This document shows positions 1-8,325 of a DNA stretch of 64,000 nucleotides, piece after piece. The stretch comes from JBNFVY01 sp049943335 (GTDB taxonomy: Bacteria > Pseudomonadota > Alphaproteobacteria > Rhodobacterales > Rhodobacteraceae). Location: assembly GCF_049943335.1 (NCBI RefSeq), contig NZ_JBNFVY010000010.1, positions 1-64,000 on the forward strand. The letters are read 5' to 3'. Below the pieces are notes generated by a model. That model saw only the letters and a program-made list of their open reading frames with translations, was not told the origin of the DNA and made no database searches. Each line of letters begins with the position of its first letter. The first letter of the stretch is position 1. Made by a program: the position numbers and the translations under genes.

Positions 1-31
1 GGGCGCGGGCACCCCCTGGGGAAGATCATGA
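1..31 (+). CDS. C-terminal end of an upstream ORF, probably the ABC ATPase of the polyamine-type importer (partial)
   Basis: Only the last nine codons and a TGA stop are inside the window, reading GAGTPWGRS. The stop overlaps the ATG of the following permease as ATGA, which suggests translational coupling. In PotABCD-type operons the gene before the two permeases is normally the ATP-binding subunit, so that identity is inferred from position only. Nothing in these nine residues is diagnostic. Confidence 0.35.
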   Translation, partial: GAGTPWGRS

Positions 32-1263
32 CCGACACGACGATGAATCGCCACGACGCCCGCAACGCTGCAAAGGAATTGCGCCGGCGCAAGCTGACCG
101 CTTTTTTGTTCGTCGTGCCGCTGTTGGCTTTCATCATCTTTGCCTTCGTAGCGCCGATTGCGACGATGCTGTTTCGTAGTGTCCATAATCCGACCGTTGC
201 TGCTCTGGTCCCCGATACGCTCGCCGCGATGAAAACCTGGGACGGTGATGGGCTGCCGCCCGAAGCGGCCATGACCCAGTTCGCAATCGACATGAAACGG
301 TTGGCAAATGACCGCACTAGCGGCCAGCTGGCCGAAGAGGTGAACCGCGTGCTTCCCGGCACATCATCGGTCGTCAAGTCCACCGCCCGCAAATTGCGGC
401 GCGTCGATGACGCCGAACTTGCTGCATCCGGGCCCACTCTTTTGACCGAAGCCAATGACAAGTGGGGCGAGCCACCGATCTGGCGCGCCCTGCAAAAATC
501 GGGTCAGGTCTATACCCCCAGCTACTATCTGACCGCGCTGGACCTGGAACTGAGCCGCGACGGCAAGATTGAGCGACGCGACACGCAGATTTACATCAAA
601 CTCTATGGCAAGACGCTGAAAATGGCGCTGATCATCACGTTGCTGACGATCGTTCTGGGGTACCCGCTGGCCTATTACATGGCCAACACCACGACAAAGC
701 GATCCAATGCGCTCATGGTGTTTGTGCTGCTGCCGTTCTGGACGTCGCTTCTGGTGCGCACCACCGCCTGGATCGCGCTTTTGCAGACCAACGGCGTCGT
801 GAATTCCACGCTGATGGCACTGGGCATCACGGGCGAGCCGCTGGAACTGCTGTACACCCAGTTTTCGACCATCATTGCCATGACGCACATCCTGCTGCCG
901 TTCATGGTCCTGCCGCTCTTTTCGGTGATGAAGGGGATCGACCCCAGCTTCATGCGCGCGGCCATGTCGATGGGGTCGCGCCCGATCCCCGCCTTCCTGC
1001 GGATCTATCTTCCGATGTCCCTGCCGGGGCTGAGCGCCGGTGCGCTTTTGGTTTTCATCATCTCGGTCGGCTATTACATCACGCCTGCGCTGGTGGGCGG
1101 CACCGACGGGCAGATGATTTCGAACATCATCGCCTTCCACATGCAGCAGTCGAACAACTGGGAACTGGCCGCCGCGCTCGGCTCGCTGCTGCTGGCGTTG
1201 ATTTTGATCCTTTATTGGCTCTACGACCGGTTCGTCGGCGCCGGCAACATCAAGCTGGGATAG
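28..1263 (+). CDS. ABC transporter permease, spermidine/putrescine (PotB) type, with an enlarged periplasmic loop
   Basis: This is an inner-membrane permease of a polyamine-type ABC importer. A first membrane segment lies near residues 24-48. About 140 mostly polar residues (roughly 50-188) follow before the next segment near 195-220, and then a normal MetI-type core. The EAA loop that contacts the ATPase is visible near residue 315 (FMRAAMSMGSRPIPAF). At 411 residues it is well over 100 residues longer than classical PotB, and the extra length is the loop after TM1, expected to be periplasmic. The start has GGGGAA a few bases upstream and overlaps the preceding stop. The second permease follows after four bases. 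The substrate cannot be told from the sequence; putrescine, spermidine or a related small cation is the family expectation. Confidence 0.9.
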   Translation: MTDTTMNRHDARNAAKELRRRKLTAFLFVVPLLAFIIFAFVAPIATMLFRSVHNPTVAALVPDTLAAMKTWDGDGLPPEAAMTQFAIDMKRLANDRTSGQLAEEVNRVLPGTSSVVKSTARKLRRVDDAELAASGPTLLTEANDKWGEPPIWRALQKSGQVYTPSYYLTALDLELSRDGKIERRDTQIYIKLYGKTLKMALIITLLTIVLGYPLAYYMANTTTKRSNALMVFVLLPFWTSLLVRTTAWIALLQTNGVVNSTLMALGITGEPLELLYTQFSTIIAMTHILLPFMVLPLFSVMKGIDPSFMRAAMSMGSRPIPAFLRIYLPMSLPGLSAGALLVFIISVGYYITPALVGGTDGQMISNIIAFHMQQSNNWELAAALGSLLLALILILYWLYDRFVGAGNIKLG

Positions 1264-1267
1264 GGCA

Positions 1268-2116
1268 ATGCGGCTTCCTGAATATTACACGTTCTGGCAC
1301 ATTCTGGGGCACTACGCCTTGCGCGTCACCGCAGCCCTGGTGCTGGTTTTCCTGATGCTGCCGATCCTTGTCATTGTGCCGCTATCATTCAACGCTCAGC
1401 CTTTCTTTACCTTTACCGAAGGGATGCTGGCGCTTGACCCGGATGCCTATTCACTGCGCTGGTATGCGGCGATATTCGACAACGCGAACTGGATGCTGGC
1501 GATCAAGAACAGCTTTATCATCGGGATCGCTGCGGCGTTGGTGTCAACGGTCCTGGGTACGATTGCCGCAGTTGGCCTTGCCTCGCCATTCATGCCGTTC
1601 AAGCGATTGATCACGGCGCTGCTACTGTCCCCGATGATTGTTCCGCTGATCATCATCGCAGCGGGCATGTTCTTTTTTTATACTAGGTTCAATCTGGTCG
1701 GCAGCTACGCCGGCTTGATCATGGCCCACGCGGCGCTTGGCGTTCCCTTCGTGATCATTACCGTAACCGCGACGCTGACCGGGTTCGACCGAAGCCTGTT
1801 TCACGCGGGCCTATCCATGGGCGCCTCGCCGCTCAAGGTGTTCTGGGACGTGGTGATACCCCTGATCCGGCCCGGCGTCATCTCGGGTGGGCTTTTCGCC
1901 TTTGTCACCTCGTTCGACGAAGTTGTGCTGGTCTTGTTTCTGGCCGGCCCCGAGCAGCGAACAATTCCGCGCCAGATGTTCAGCGGCCTGCGGGAACAGA
2001 TCAACCCGACCATTCTGGCTGTGGCGACGCTGCTGGTTGTCCTGTCTGTCACGCTACTGGTCACACTGGAATTTCTACGCCGTCGTTCCGAACGGCTTCG
2101 CGGGGCGGCGGCTTAA
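1268..2116 (+). CDS. ABC transporter permease, spermidine/putrescine (PotC) type
   Basis: This is the second inner-membrane permease of the importer, expected to form a heterodimer with the preceding PotB-like protein. At 282 residues it is close to the usual PotC length. It has about six hydrophobic segments, the first near residues 18-40, and an EAA loop reading FHAGLSMGASPLKVFW. It starts four bases after the upstream stop, so the two are co-transcribed. No solute-binding protein follows, so that gene must lie upstream of the window or elsewhere. The 600 bases after this gene contain only decayed coding sequence, so the operon ends here. Confidence 0.92.
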   Translation: MRLPEYYTFWHILGHYALRVTAALVLVFLMLPILVIVPLSFNAQPFFTFTEGMLALDPDAYSLRWYAAIFDNANWMLAIKNSFIIGIAAALVSTVLGTIAAVGLASPFMPFKRLITALLLSPMIVPLIIIAAGMFFFYTRFNLVGSYAGLIMAHAALGVPFVIITVTATLTGFDRSLFHAGLSMGASPLKVFWDVVIPLIRPGVISGGLFAFVTSFDEVVLVLFLAGPEQRTIPRQMFSGLREQINPTILAVATLLVVLSVTLLVTLEFLRRRSERLRGAAA

Positions 2117-2439
2117 CGACACGTCCCGCGGAGTTTTCGCGGTGCGGAACCCCATTTCATTTTTTGCGCCCATTTTCGCCGGGCGTAATTTGTCCGGTAC
2201 TATCTGAAAGCAGTCCGGGCGTGCAGCTTCTGCACGGATTGTCTCAGGCGCGCAGAGGAAGAACACTCGGGCACCGTCCATGACCGCTAAAAGGGTGGTT
2301 CGGGCGCAAGATCGCCAAGGGGTTCCACGATAATTCGCGCGACGACATCTTATCCAACCCGCGCGCGCCAAGATCATCGCCACAAACGCAAGCCTGCTGG
2401 AAACACGATCCAGACAGCCGCCGGTCCGGACATTGTTGA

Positions 2440-2712
2440 TCGGTATGTGACAGCGTGATCGGCCAGACGACCCGCGTTGTTGAAGACGGCACAATGCGCC
2501 GCCCCATTGGCGTGGATGCGCTGATCCCCTTCGGCTATGGCTATCTGTATGTCCCCGCCCGGCCGCTGAATTAAGTAGACGAATTGCGCGCCTGGGATTT
2601 GGTCCGGCGCATCACGGCAAACACGAAAGAAGACGCTTGCTACTGGAAAGTTGCGCGTTTGCTAGCCAAGATGAGCGCACGGCACAGCATTCACCCAGCT
2701 CAACGAGGAGGC
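2440..2712 (+). pseudogene. Unidentified coding remnant interrupted by an in-frame stop
   Basis: One plus-strand frame reads as plausible protein on both sides of a TAA at 2572-2574. The segment before it includes RRPIGVDALIPFGYGYLYVP, and the segment after it includes AWDLVRRITANTKEDA followed by CYWKVARLLAKM. A TGA at 2437 blocks extension upstream and I see no start with a ribosome site. The composition is protein-like and both halves share a frame, so I read this as the 3' end of a dead gene. I do not recognise the family. The rest of the 2117-2717 gap shows no convincing gene. Confidence 0.4.
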
Positions 2713-2717
2713 ATGAG

Positions 2718-3905
2718 ATGGAACTGAGCTTCACCCCCCAAGAGGACGCCTTTCGCAAAGACGTGCGCGATTTCCTGAAAGAAAACCTGCCCGACACGGT
2801 GGCTGCGGCCGTGCGTTCGGGCAGCGAAATGACCAAGGAACTGGCGGAACAATGGCATAAAATTCTGTTTGATAAAGGTTGGGTTGCGCCAAACTGGCCT
2901 AAAAAGTTCGGCGGCGCCGAATGGACGCCGGTGCAACGACACATCTTTGAAGAAGAATGCGCAATGGCCTACGCGCCGCGTCAGGTCCCGTTTGGTCTGG
3001 CGATGCTGGGGCCGGTTTTGCACAAGTTCGGTAACAAGGAACAGCAGGACTACTACCTGCCGCGCATCCTGTCGGGCGAGGACTGGTGGTGCCAGGGCTA
3101 TTCCGAGCCGGGCGCCGGGTCGGACCTGGCCAGCCTGAAGACCCGCGCCGAACGCGTTGGCAATGAATACGTCATCAACGGTCAGAAGACCTGGACCACG
3201 CTGGGGCAGCACGCCAACAAGATCTTCTGCCTTGTGCGCACCAAAACCGATGGCAAACCGCAAGAAGGCATCAGCTTTGTCCTTGTCGATCTGGACACGC
3301 CGGGCATTGAAATGCGCCCGATCAGATTGATCGAAGGCGGGTTCGAAGTGAACGAGGTGTTCTTTACCGACGTCCGCGTGCCGGCTGAAAACCTTGTGGG
3401 CGAAGAAAACATGGGCTGGACCATCGCCAAATATCTGCTGACCCACGAGCGCACCAATATTGCCGGTGTCGGCCTGTCTTACCGGGCGCTGGAAGATCTG
3501 AAAACCCTGTCAAAGAAGGTCAAGCGCAACGGCAAGCCACTGAACGAAAACCCGCTGTTCGCCGCCCGTATGGCGCAGGTGGAAATTGACCTGAAGGCGA
3601 TGGAAATCACGAACCTTCGTATGCTGTTCCAGGCGCAGGAACAAGGCGCACCCGGGCCGGAAACCTCAATCCTGAAAATCAAAGGCACTGTGATCCGGCA
3701 GGCGCTGAATGATCTGGCGCGACGCGCACTCGGGCCCTCGGCAGCTCCCTTTCCGTCCGAAGACCTGCTGGGCAACATCTCGATCGCGCCGGAGGACAAC
3801 GCGCATAACGCGGCGCATTATTTCAACAATCGCAAACTGTCGATTTTCGGTGGATCAAATGAGATCCAACGAAATATTCTGACCAAAGCGATGCTGGAGC
3901 TGTAA
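2718..3905 (+). CDS. Acyl-CoA dehydrogenase (PimC-like large partner)
   Basis: This FAD flavoprotein is expected to introduce the alpha-beta double bond into an acyl-CoA, passing electrons to ETF. All three family domains are present in 395 residues: an N-terminal helical part, the middle beta-domain with the signature WCQGYSEPGAGSDLA near residue 122, and a C-terminal part ending in FGGSNEIQRNIL. I chose the ATG at 2718 because GAGGAG stands just upstream and the protein then begins MELSFTPQED, typical for the family. An earlier in-frame start at 2637 lies in the upstream remnant. A second, more divergent acyl-CoA dehydrogenase follows after three bases. Such unequal pairs occur as PimC/PimD and in steroid side-chain degradation, where they form heteromers. 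The actual substrate is unknown. Confidence 0.93.
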   Translation: MELSFTPQEDAFRKDVRDFLKENLPDTVAAAVRSGSEMTKELAEQWHKILFDKGWVAPNWPKKFGGAEWTPVQRHIFEEECAMAYAPRQVPFGLAMLGPVLHKFGNKEQQDYYLPRILSGEDWWCQGYSEPGAGSDLASLKTRAERVGNEYVINGQKTWTTLGQHANKIFCLVRTKTDGKPQEGISFVLVDLDTPGIEMRPIRLIEGGFEVNEVFFTDVRVPAENLVGEENMGWTIAKYLLTHERTNIAGVGLSYRALEDLKTLSKKVKRNGKPLNENPLFAARMAQVEIDLKAMEITNLRMLFQAQEQGAPGPETSILKIKGTVIRQALNDLARRALGPSAAPFPSEDLLGNISIAPEDNAHNAAHYFNNRKLSIFGGSNEIQRNILTKAMLEL

Positions 3906-3908
3906 GAC

Positions 3909-4970
3909 ATGGATTTCAATCACACCGATGACCGGCGCATGCTGAAAGATTCGCTGGATCGTTATCTGGCCGATCACTACCCGGTCGAGCACCGTATCAA
4001 AGTGTCCTACGATGCGCCTTATCACGATCCGTCCAAATGGGCCGAGATGGCCGAACTGGGCGTCCTGCACGCGCTCGCGCCCGAAGATCAGGGCGGCTTT
4101 GGTGGCGCGGGGTTTGACATCACCACCGTTTTCGAAGCTTTGGGCGGCGCGCTGAACCCCGAACCGGTGCTGGCCACGCTTTTGGCCTCGCGCCTGATGG
4201 GGGCCGCAGGCGCGGATCAGGAAAAACTTCTGGCCGGCACAAAACGCTACGCCGTTGCGATTGGCGAATTGGACGCGCCCTACACGCTGGACGAAATTTC
4301 GACCACTGCATCGGGCGACAAGCTGACCGGGCGCAAATCCGTCGTCTATGGCGGCAATGATGCCGATGCCTTCCTTGTGGTCGCCAGGAACGGCGCCACG
4401 CTGGCCGTCTACGAGGTGCAGGCCGCGGCGGCCACCGTTCACGGTTACGGGCTGATCGACGGCGGTGGCGCGGCCGAGCTTTTGCTGGACAACACGCCCG
4501 GTACGCTGCTGATCGACGGCGCTGAAGCGGCGGTTCAAGATGCGATCGACGCAGGTGCGCTTGCACTGTGCGCCGAAGCGGTCGGGCTGATGGACACCAC
4601 CTTTGCCATCCTTCTGGACTACTTGCGCACGCGCAAACAGTTCGGCGTTGCGATCGGCAAGTTCCAGGCACTGCAGCACCGTGCGGTCGATGTGATTGCC
4701 GAAATGGAACAGGCCCGCTCTATCACGATCTATGCCGCCTCGCGCATGGGCGCGCCCGATCAGTCGCGCGCCGTGTCGATGGCCAAGAACATGATCGGGC
4801 GGGCTGCAAAGCTCTGCGCGGAAGAATCCATCCAGATGCATGGCGGCATCGCCATGACATGGGAATACCCCGTCAGCCACATGGCCAAGCGTCTGGTGAT
4901 GATCGACCATCAACTGGGCGACACAGACTATCACGTGGAACGGGTTATGGACCAATATATGACCGCCTGA
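3909..4970 (+). CDS. Acyl-CoA dehydrogenase (PimD-like small partner)
   Basis: This is the second member of a tandem acyl-CoA dehydrogenase pair, 353 residues. The C-terminal half is well conserved, with RKQFGVAIGKFQALQHR near residue 238 and IQMHGGIAMTWEYPVSH near 315. The middle domain is reduced and lacks the SEPGAGSDL signature of its partner, as seen in small subunits of heteromeric acyl-CoA dehydrogenases. It begins three bases after the previous stop. A strong intrinsic terminator follows 23 bases after its stop, so this is a two-gene operon converging on the minus-strand catabolic operon. That the two form a complex is inferred from their order and asymmetry. Confidence 0.9.
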   Translation: MDFNHTDDRRMLKDSLDRYLADHYPVEHRIKVSYDAPYHDPSKWAEMAELGVLHALAPEDQGGFGGAGFDITTVFEALGGALNPEPVLATLLASRLMGAAGADQEKLLAGTKRYAVAIGELDAPYTLDEISTTASGDKLTGRKSVVYGGNDADAFLVVARNGATLAVYEVQAAAATVHGYGLIDGGGAAELLLDNTPGTLLIDGAEAAVQDAIDAGALALCAEAVGLMDTTFAILLDYLRTRKQFGVAIGKFQALQHRAVDVIAEMEQARSITIYAASRMGAPDQSRAVSMAKNMIGRAAKLCAEESIQMHGGIAMTWEYPVSHMAKRLVMIDHQLGDTDYHVERVMDQYMTA

Positions 4971-4993
4971 TCCGGCCAGTCGAAAACCAAAAG

Positions 4994-5015
4994 GGGCGCC
5001 TGCGGCGCCCTTTTT
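4994..5015 (+). terminator. Intrinsic terminator after the acyl-CoA dehydrogenase pair
   Basis: A perfect seven-base stem, GGGCGCC with GGCGCCC, surrounds a three-base TGC loop and is followed by five T residues. It sits between two convergent operons. A-rich bases on its other side may let it act in both directions. Confidence 0.9.
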
Positions 5016-5038
5016 CAGTCGTGTCATAGGCAGGGATC

Positions 5039-5434
5039 CTAGCCGCGCCGCCGGAATGTTCCCGAAGCAGTCGCAACCTTTTCACCGGTTTCGTCCGTCA
5101 CGATACCGTCGGCAAAAAACGTCTTGGCCCCACCGCCGGTCATCTGCCCTTCGCCAATCAGCAGTTTACCCTTGGGCCGCGACAGGTAGTTGACCGTCAT
5201 CGACAGGGTCATCGCAAGTTTGCGCGTGTCCGGATCGCCGGTGTAGCTGCCGCAGTATCCCATAACCGTATCCAGCAGCGTCGCGTACACTCCACCGTGC
5301 GGAATGCCGAAACGGTTCATCAGGAACGGCTCAAGCGGCAGCTCAAACCGCGAAAACCCCTCGGACCATTCGGTGATCCGAAAGCCCAGGTGGGCCTGCA
5401 GCGGGTAAGCTTCTTCAACCAGACGCGGATCCAT
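5039..5434 (-). CDS. PaaI-family hotdog thioesterase
   Basis: This is a 131-residue hotdog-fold acyl-CoA thioesterase. The catalytic helix motif HGGVYATLLDTVMGY is near residue 52. The start at 5434 (MDPRLVEEAYP) overlaps the stop of the IclR gene by one base (TGATG), so it is translationally coupled and is the last gene of the minus-strand operon. Such enzymes release CoA from stalled or aberrant acyl-CoA intermediates during aromatic or beta-oxidation catabolism, which fits the operon. The specific substrate is not evident. Confidence 0.9.
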   Translation of the reverse strand: MDPRLVEEAYPLQAHLGFRITEWSEGFSRFELPLEPFLMNRFGIPHGGVYATLLDTVMGYCGSYTGDPDTRKLAMTLSMTVNYLSRPKGKLLIGEGQMTGGGAKTFFADGIVTDETGEKVATASGTFRRRG

Positions 5435-6255
5435 CAGGACGGATCCCCTGCCACTGCATGACCCGACGACAGATTGCGCGCCGCTGCCTTGAGTTTTTCG
5501 CCGTAAGCCCCGCACAGCTCTTCGGGCGTCACCAGAAATGACGGCCCGCCCACATTCATCCCATAGTACCGTTCACCGTTCAGCGATATCACCGGCACCG
5601 CGATCCCGTTTACTTCGGGGCGCCATTGGCCGAAGGATGTACAATAGCCCAGCTTGTCGTAATCTTCGAGCGCCTGGTCGATCGAAGCGCGAATCTTGTC
5701 GGCGTTTTGCGGTTTCTCTTGCTTGGCAAGTTGCACCATGTGCGAGCGCTCTTCGGGGCTCATGGCCACAAGGATCGCCCGCCCGATTGCCGAATACATT
5801 AGCGGCAAGCGTGCCCCAACGTTTAGGGTCAGCGCCACGGCCTGGGCCGACCGGCGGCGGGCGGTATAGACGACAGACATACGGTGACGTTCGCCCAAGG
5901 CACTGGTGATGTGCTTGTTCGGCCCATCAACCAGACGCTTCATTTCTTCGGCCGCGCGGTCCGAAAGTTCCATCCCTGACAGAACGCCAAAGCCAAGGGC
6001 CAGCACACCCGCCCCAAGGCGATACGTGCCGGTCCTGTCGGAATAGACAAGATAGTCCAACTTGCACAGCGTATGCGTCAGCCGTGAAATTGTCGGCTTG
6101 GGCAGACCCGTGCGCGCCGCGATTTCCTGGTTGGTCAGCGTCGTTTCATACGGGCGGAAACACCGCAGGATCTCGAGCCCACGCGCAAGCGCAGTGACAA
6201 ATTTGCGATCACCTTCTGCATCAAGCTCATCGCCGAATACTTGATCCTTGCTCAT
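5434..6255 (-). CDS. IclR-family transcriptional regulator
   Basis: This 273-residue regulator has an N-terminal winged helix-turn-helix (LTNQEIAARTGLPKPTISRL, near residues 39-60) and a C-terminal GAF-like effector domain. IclR proteins control catabolic operons for aromatic, dicarboxylic and related acids. It lies inside the operon it probably regulates: it starts 11 bases after the SDR gene and overlaps the thioesterase gene. Its ligand is unknown; an acyl-CoA or free acid of the pathway is the likeliest. Candidate target sites are the GTTTCACATT-containing elements at 13725 and 20957, though that link is only inferred. Confidence 0.93.
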   Translation of the reverse strand: MSKDQVFGDELDAEGDRKFVTALARGLEILRCFRPYETTLTNQEIAARTGLPKPTISRLTHTLCKLDYLVYSDRTGTYRLGAGVLALGFGVLSGMELSDRAAEEMKRLVDGPNKHITSALGERHRMSVVYTARRRSAQAVALTLNVGARLPLMYSAIGRAILVAMSPEERSHMVQLAKQEKPQNADKIRASIDQALEDYDKLGYCTSFGQWRPEVNGIAVPVISLNGERYYGMNVGGPSFLVTPEELCGAYGEKLKAAARNLSSGHAVAGDPS

Positions 6256-6266
6256 TCCCGTTCCCC

Positions 6267-7052
6267 TTACACAGCCGTCAGGCCCCCGTCGATCGCGACG
6301 GCCTGCCCAGTCATGAAGCTGTTGTCCCGCTCACAAATCCACAGCATCGCCTGCACGACTTCCGCAGGTTCAGCAACGCGACGCAATGGCACACGCGCGG
6401 CGATTTTTGAATAGGCTTCTTCGCGGCTTATCCCATGTTTTGCGCCCATCATGTCGCCCATGTTTTCGACCATGGGCGTCGATGCAAAAGACGGGCAAAT
6501 CGCGTTGACGCGGATATTGTATCTGGCGCTTTCGTCGGCCGCAGCCTTTGTCATGCCGATCACCGCGTGTTTCGACGCCGCATAAGCCGACAGGTACCCC
6601 GACCCGACAAGCCCTGCGGCCGAAGCGGTGTTCAGGATCGCCCCGCCGCCTTGCGCCCGCATCACGGGTATCTGATGGCGCATCCCGATGAATACGCCCT
6701 TGGCGTTGATTTCCATCACCCGGTCGTAGTCATCCATCGCAATATCGGGCAACGGGGCCATCCCGTTGCTGATCCCGGCGTTGTTCAACGAAACATCCAG
6801 CCGTCCGAACGTCTCTACGATACGCGAAACGTGGCGCTGCTGCGCTGCGTCGTCGGCGACGCTGAACGAATCTGCGATGACGTCGAACCCGTCCCTGGTC
6901 AGGCTGTCTGCAATCGCAGTCACACCTTCTTGGTTCCAGTCGGACAAGGCCAGTTTTGCGCCTTCAGCTGCAAACCGCCGTGCGGCCAGGGCCCCAAAGC
7001 CCGATGCCGCACCCGTAATCTGGACGACCTGTCCACGAAAGCGCTTAGCCAT
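6267..7052 (-). CDS. SDR-family oxidoreductase (LvaD-like position)
   Basis: This 261-residue short-chain dehydrogenase/reductase has the cofactor loop ITGAASGFGALAARRF near residue 11, the NAG segment LNNAGIS, and the active-site pair YAASK after the catalytic serine in NTASAAGLVGSG. It is expected to interconvert a hydroxyl and a ketone using NAD(P)H. The ATG at 7052 gives the normal N-terminus MAKRFRGQVV and overlaps the end of the kinase gene by eight bases. Next to a kinase and an acyl-CoA dehydrogenase it occupies the place of LvaD, which reduces levulinyl-CoA to 4-hydroxyvaleryl-CoA. A 3-hydroxyacyl-CoA dehydrogenase role is equally possible. Confidence 0.9.
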   Translation of the reverse strand: MAKRFRGQVVQITGAASGFGALAARRFAAEGAKLALSDWNQEGVTAIADSLTRDGFDVIADSFSVADDAAQQRHVSRIVETFGRLDVSLNNAGISNGMAPLPDIAMDDYDRVMEINAKGVFIGMRHQIPVMRAQGGGAILNTASAAGLVGSGYLSAYAASKHAVIGMTKAAADESARYNIRVNAICPSFASTPMVENMGDMMGAKHGISREEAYSKIAARVPLRRVAEPAEVVQAMLWICERDNSFMTGQAVAIDGGLTAV

Positions 7053-8082
7053 TCTTGGCTGCCTCCAGCCCGAATTGGGCGAAATTTCCCACATTCGCCC
7101 CCAAAGCGATCCCCCGTTCGGGGTTTGATGCATTCCCGTCCAGCGCGCGCTTGTAAACACCCTGAATGATCCCAGCCATGCGGAAGAAGGTAAACGCAAG
7201 ATAGAAGTTGAAGTCCGGAATAGACGAAATTCCCCGCCGCTCGCAGTATTTTGCGACGAATTCTTCGTCCGTCGGAATATTCAGCGGCCCGCGATCCACA
7301 CCGGCCAGACCGCGCCCCATCCCGCCCGGCGCCATGCGCCACTGCATGATCACGGCCGCCAGATCTGCATAGGGGTGCCCGATGGTGGACAGTTCCCAAT
7401 CCAGAACCGCAACGCAGCGGGGGTCCTTCTTGTCAAACAGCATATTGTCGATGCGGAAATCCCCATGCACCAACGTGCGCTGCCCGTCGTCGGCCGGCAT
7501 GTGCGCGCCAAGCCACTCGATCAGCTCTTCCATCGGCGCCAGACGTTCGGTTTCTGCAGCGCGATACTGCTTGGTCCAGCGCGAGATCTGACGCTCGTAA
7601 TAATTGCCCTCGGGGCCATAGTCGCTCAGACCGACCGCATCGATGTCCACGTCGTGGATCGCGGCCAGAACCCGGTTCATGTCGTCAAAGATTTCGCCCC
7701 GCTCGTCATTGTTCACCTCTGGCAGGCGCGGGTCGAAAAAGTTGCGCGCATCGACCATTTCCATAATATAGAACATCGAGCCGATCACATCGTCGTCTTC
7801 GCACAGCACATACATCTTGGCGACCGGCACATCGGTCCCCGCCAAAGCGCTTTGCACGCGGAATTCCCGGTCGACCGCATGGGCCGATTTGAGCAGCTTT
7901 CCCGGCGGTTTGCGCCGCAAGACGTAACGGCCTGACGGCGTGTCCAGCCGGAAGGTCGGGTTTGACTGTCCGTCTGCGAATTTCGTGGCTTTGATCGGGC
8001 CCTTGAAGCCTGGCAGATGCGCTGTCAGCCACGCCTCTACCGCCGCAGTATCAAGTTTGGTCGGGTCAGAATTGTTGTCCAT
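7045..8082 (-). CDS. APH-fold phosphotransferase (ACAD10/11 kinase-domain / LvaA-like)
   Basis: This is a 345-residue kinase of the aminoglycoside-phosphotransferase fold. The catalytic loop is VHGDFRIDNMLF and the metal-binding motif is AVLDWELSTIGHPYADLA, with D, N and D all present. This subfamily matches the kinase half of human ACAD10/ACAD11 and LvaA, which phosphorylate the 4-hydroxyl of 4-hydroxyacyl-CoA so that an acyl-CoA dehydrogenase partner can eliminate phosphate; it is not a drug-resistance enzyme. The start at 8082 (MDNNSDPTKL) is chosen because the upstream in-frame codons belong to a broken phosphatase gene. The acyl-CoA dehydrogenase lies just beyond that remnant. I found no LvaB homologue nearby. 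Confidence 0.88.
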   Translation of the reverse strand: MDNNSDPTKLDTAAVEAWLTAHLPGFKGPIKATKFADGQSNPTFRLDTPSGRYVLRRKPPGKLLKSAHAVDREFRVQSALAGTDVPVAKMYVLCEDDDVIGSMFYIMEMVDARNFFDPRLPEVNNDERGEIFDDMNRVLAAIHDVDIDAVGLSDYGPEGNYYERQISRWTKQYRAAETERLAPMEELIEWLGAHMPADDGQRTLVHGDFRIDNMLFDKKDPRCVAVLDWELSTIGHPYADLAAVIMQWRMAPGGMGRGLAGVDRGPLNIPTDEEFVAKYCERRGISSIPDFNFYLAFTFFRMAGIIQGVYKRALDGNASNPERGIALGANVGNFAQFGLEAAKNG

Positions 8083-8090
8083 CGCCCCTC

Positions 8091-8325
8091 TCAGGAATAG
8101 GTCAGCATGTGGGCCGTATCGGCCGTGATATGCGGAGTTTCGTTGAAGGAATTCAGAAATATCTTGCCGCCGGACGCGATCACGCGCGTCTGCGCCATGA
8201 AACCCTTTCGCTTTCAGCGCCCGCCCGACAGCGCGCGCCGGGGTCTGGCCCAAGTCGGACAGGGCGCCATAATCACCCGCCCCAGTGCTGGCCTGCCGCT
8301 GCCGTATGAAGAACCGCTCCAGCAC
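8091..8325 (-). pseudogene. Histidine phosphatase (phosphoglycerate-mutase-like) gene, internally deleted and frameshifted
   Basis: The GTG at 8325 directly follows the TAA of the acyl-CoA dehydrogenase gene. About 43 codons read like the start of a histidine phosphatase (FFIRQRQAS, then GDYGALSDLGQTPARAVGRAL). Near 8186-8200 the match jumps to another frame, which reads as the family C-terminus (TRVIASGGKIFLNSFNETPH) to a TGA at 8091. The middle, roughly 120 residues, is missing. The catalytic RHG motif has become RQR (CGG-CAG-CGG), so the nucleophilic histidine is lost as well. In related operons an intact gene of this type sits between the acyl-CoA dehydrogenase and the kinase. The reading frame now runs unstopped into the kinase gene. 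Confidence 0.8.

Noticed and set aside
364..1140. Long minus-strand open frame opposite the PotB-like gene
   Set aside because: It is a codon-bias shadow in high-GC DNA: it is rich in His, Arg and Gln, has no family motifs or ribosome site, and the plus-strand permease is unmistakable.
2075..2494. 139-residue minus-strand frame across the end of the PotC-like gene
   Set aside because: Overlaps a real gene, has low-complexity Cys/Arg-rich composition and no recognisable domain; the plus-strand remnant explains the area better.
7045..8082. Aminoglycoside resistance gene
   Set aside because: The fold is shared, but the sequence phrases and operon context match ACAD10/LvaA-type metabolic kinases, not drug-modifying enzymes.
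8083..8325. N-terminal extension of the APH-type kinase to the GTG at 8325
   Set aside because: The extra 81 residues are phosphatase remnant and frameshifted sequence; ATG 8082 gives the normal family start.
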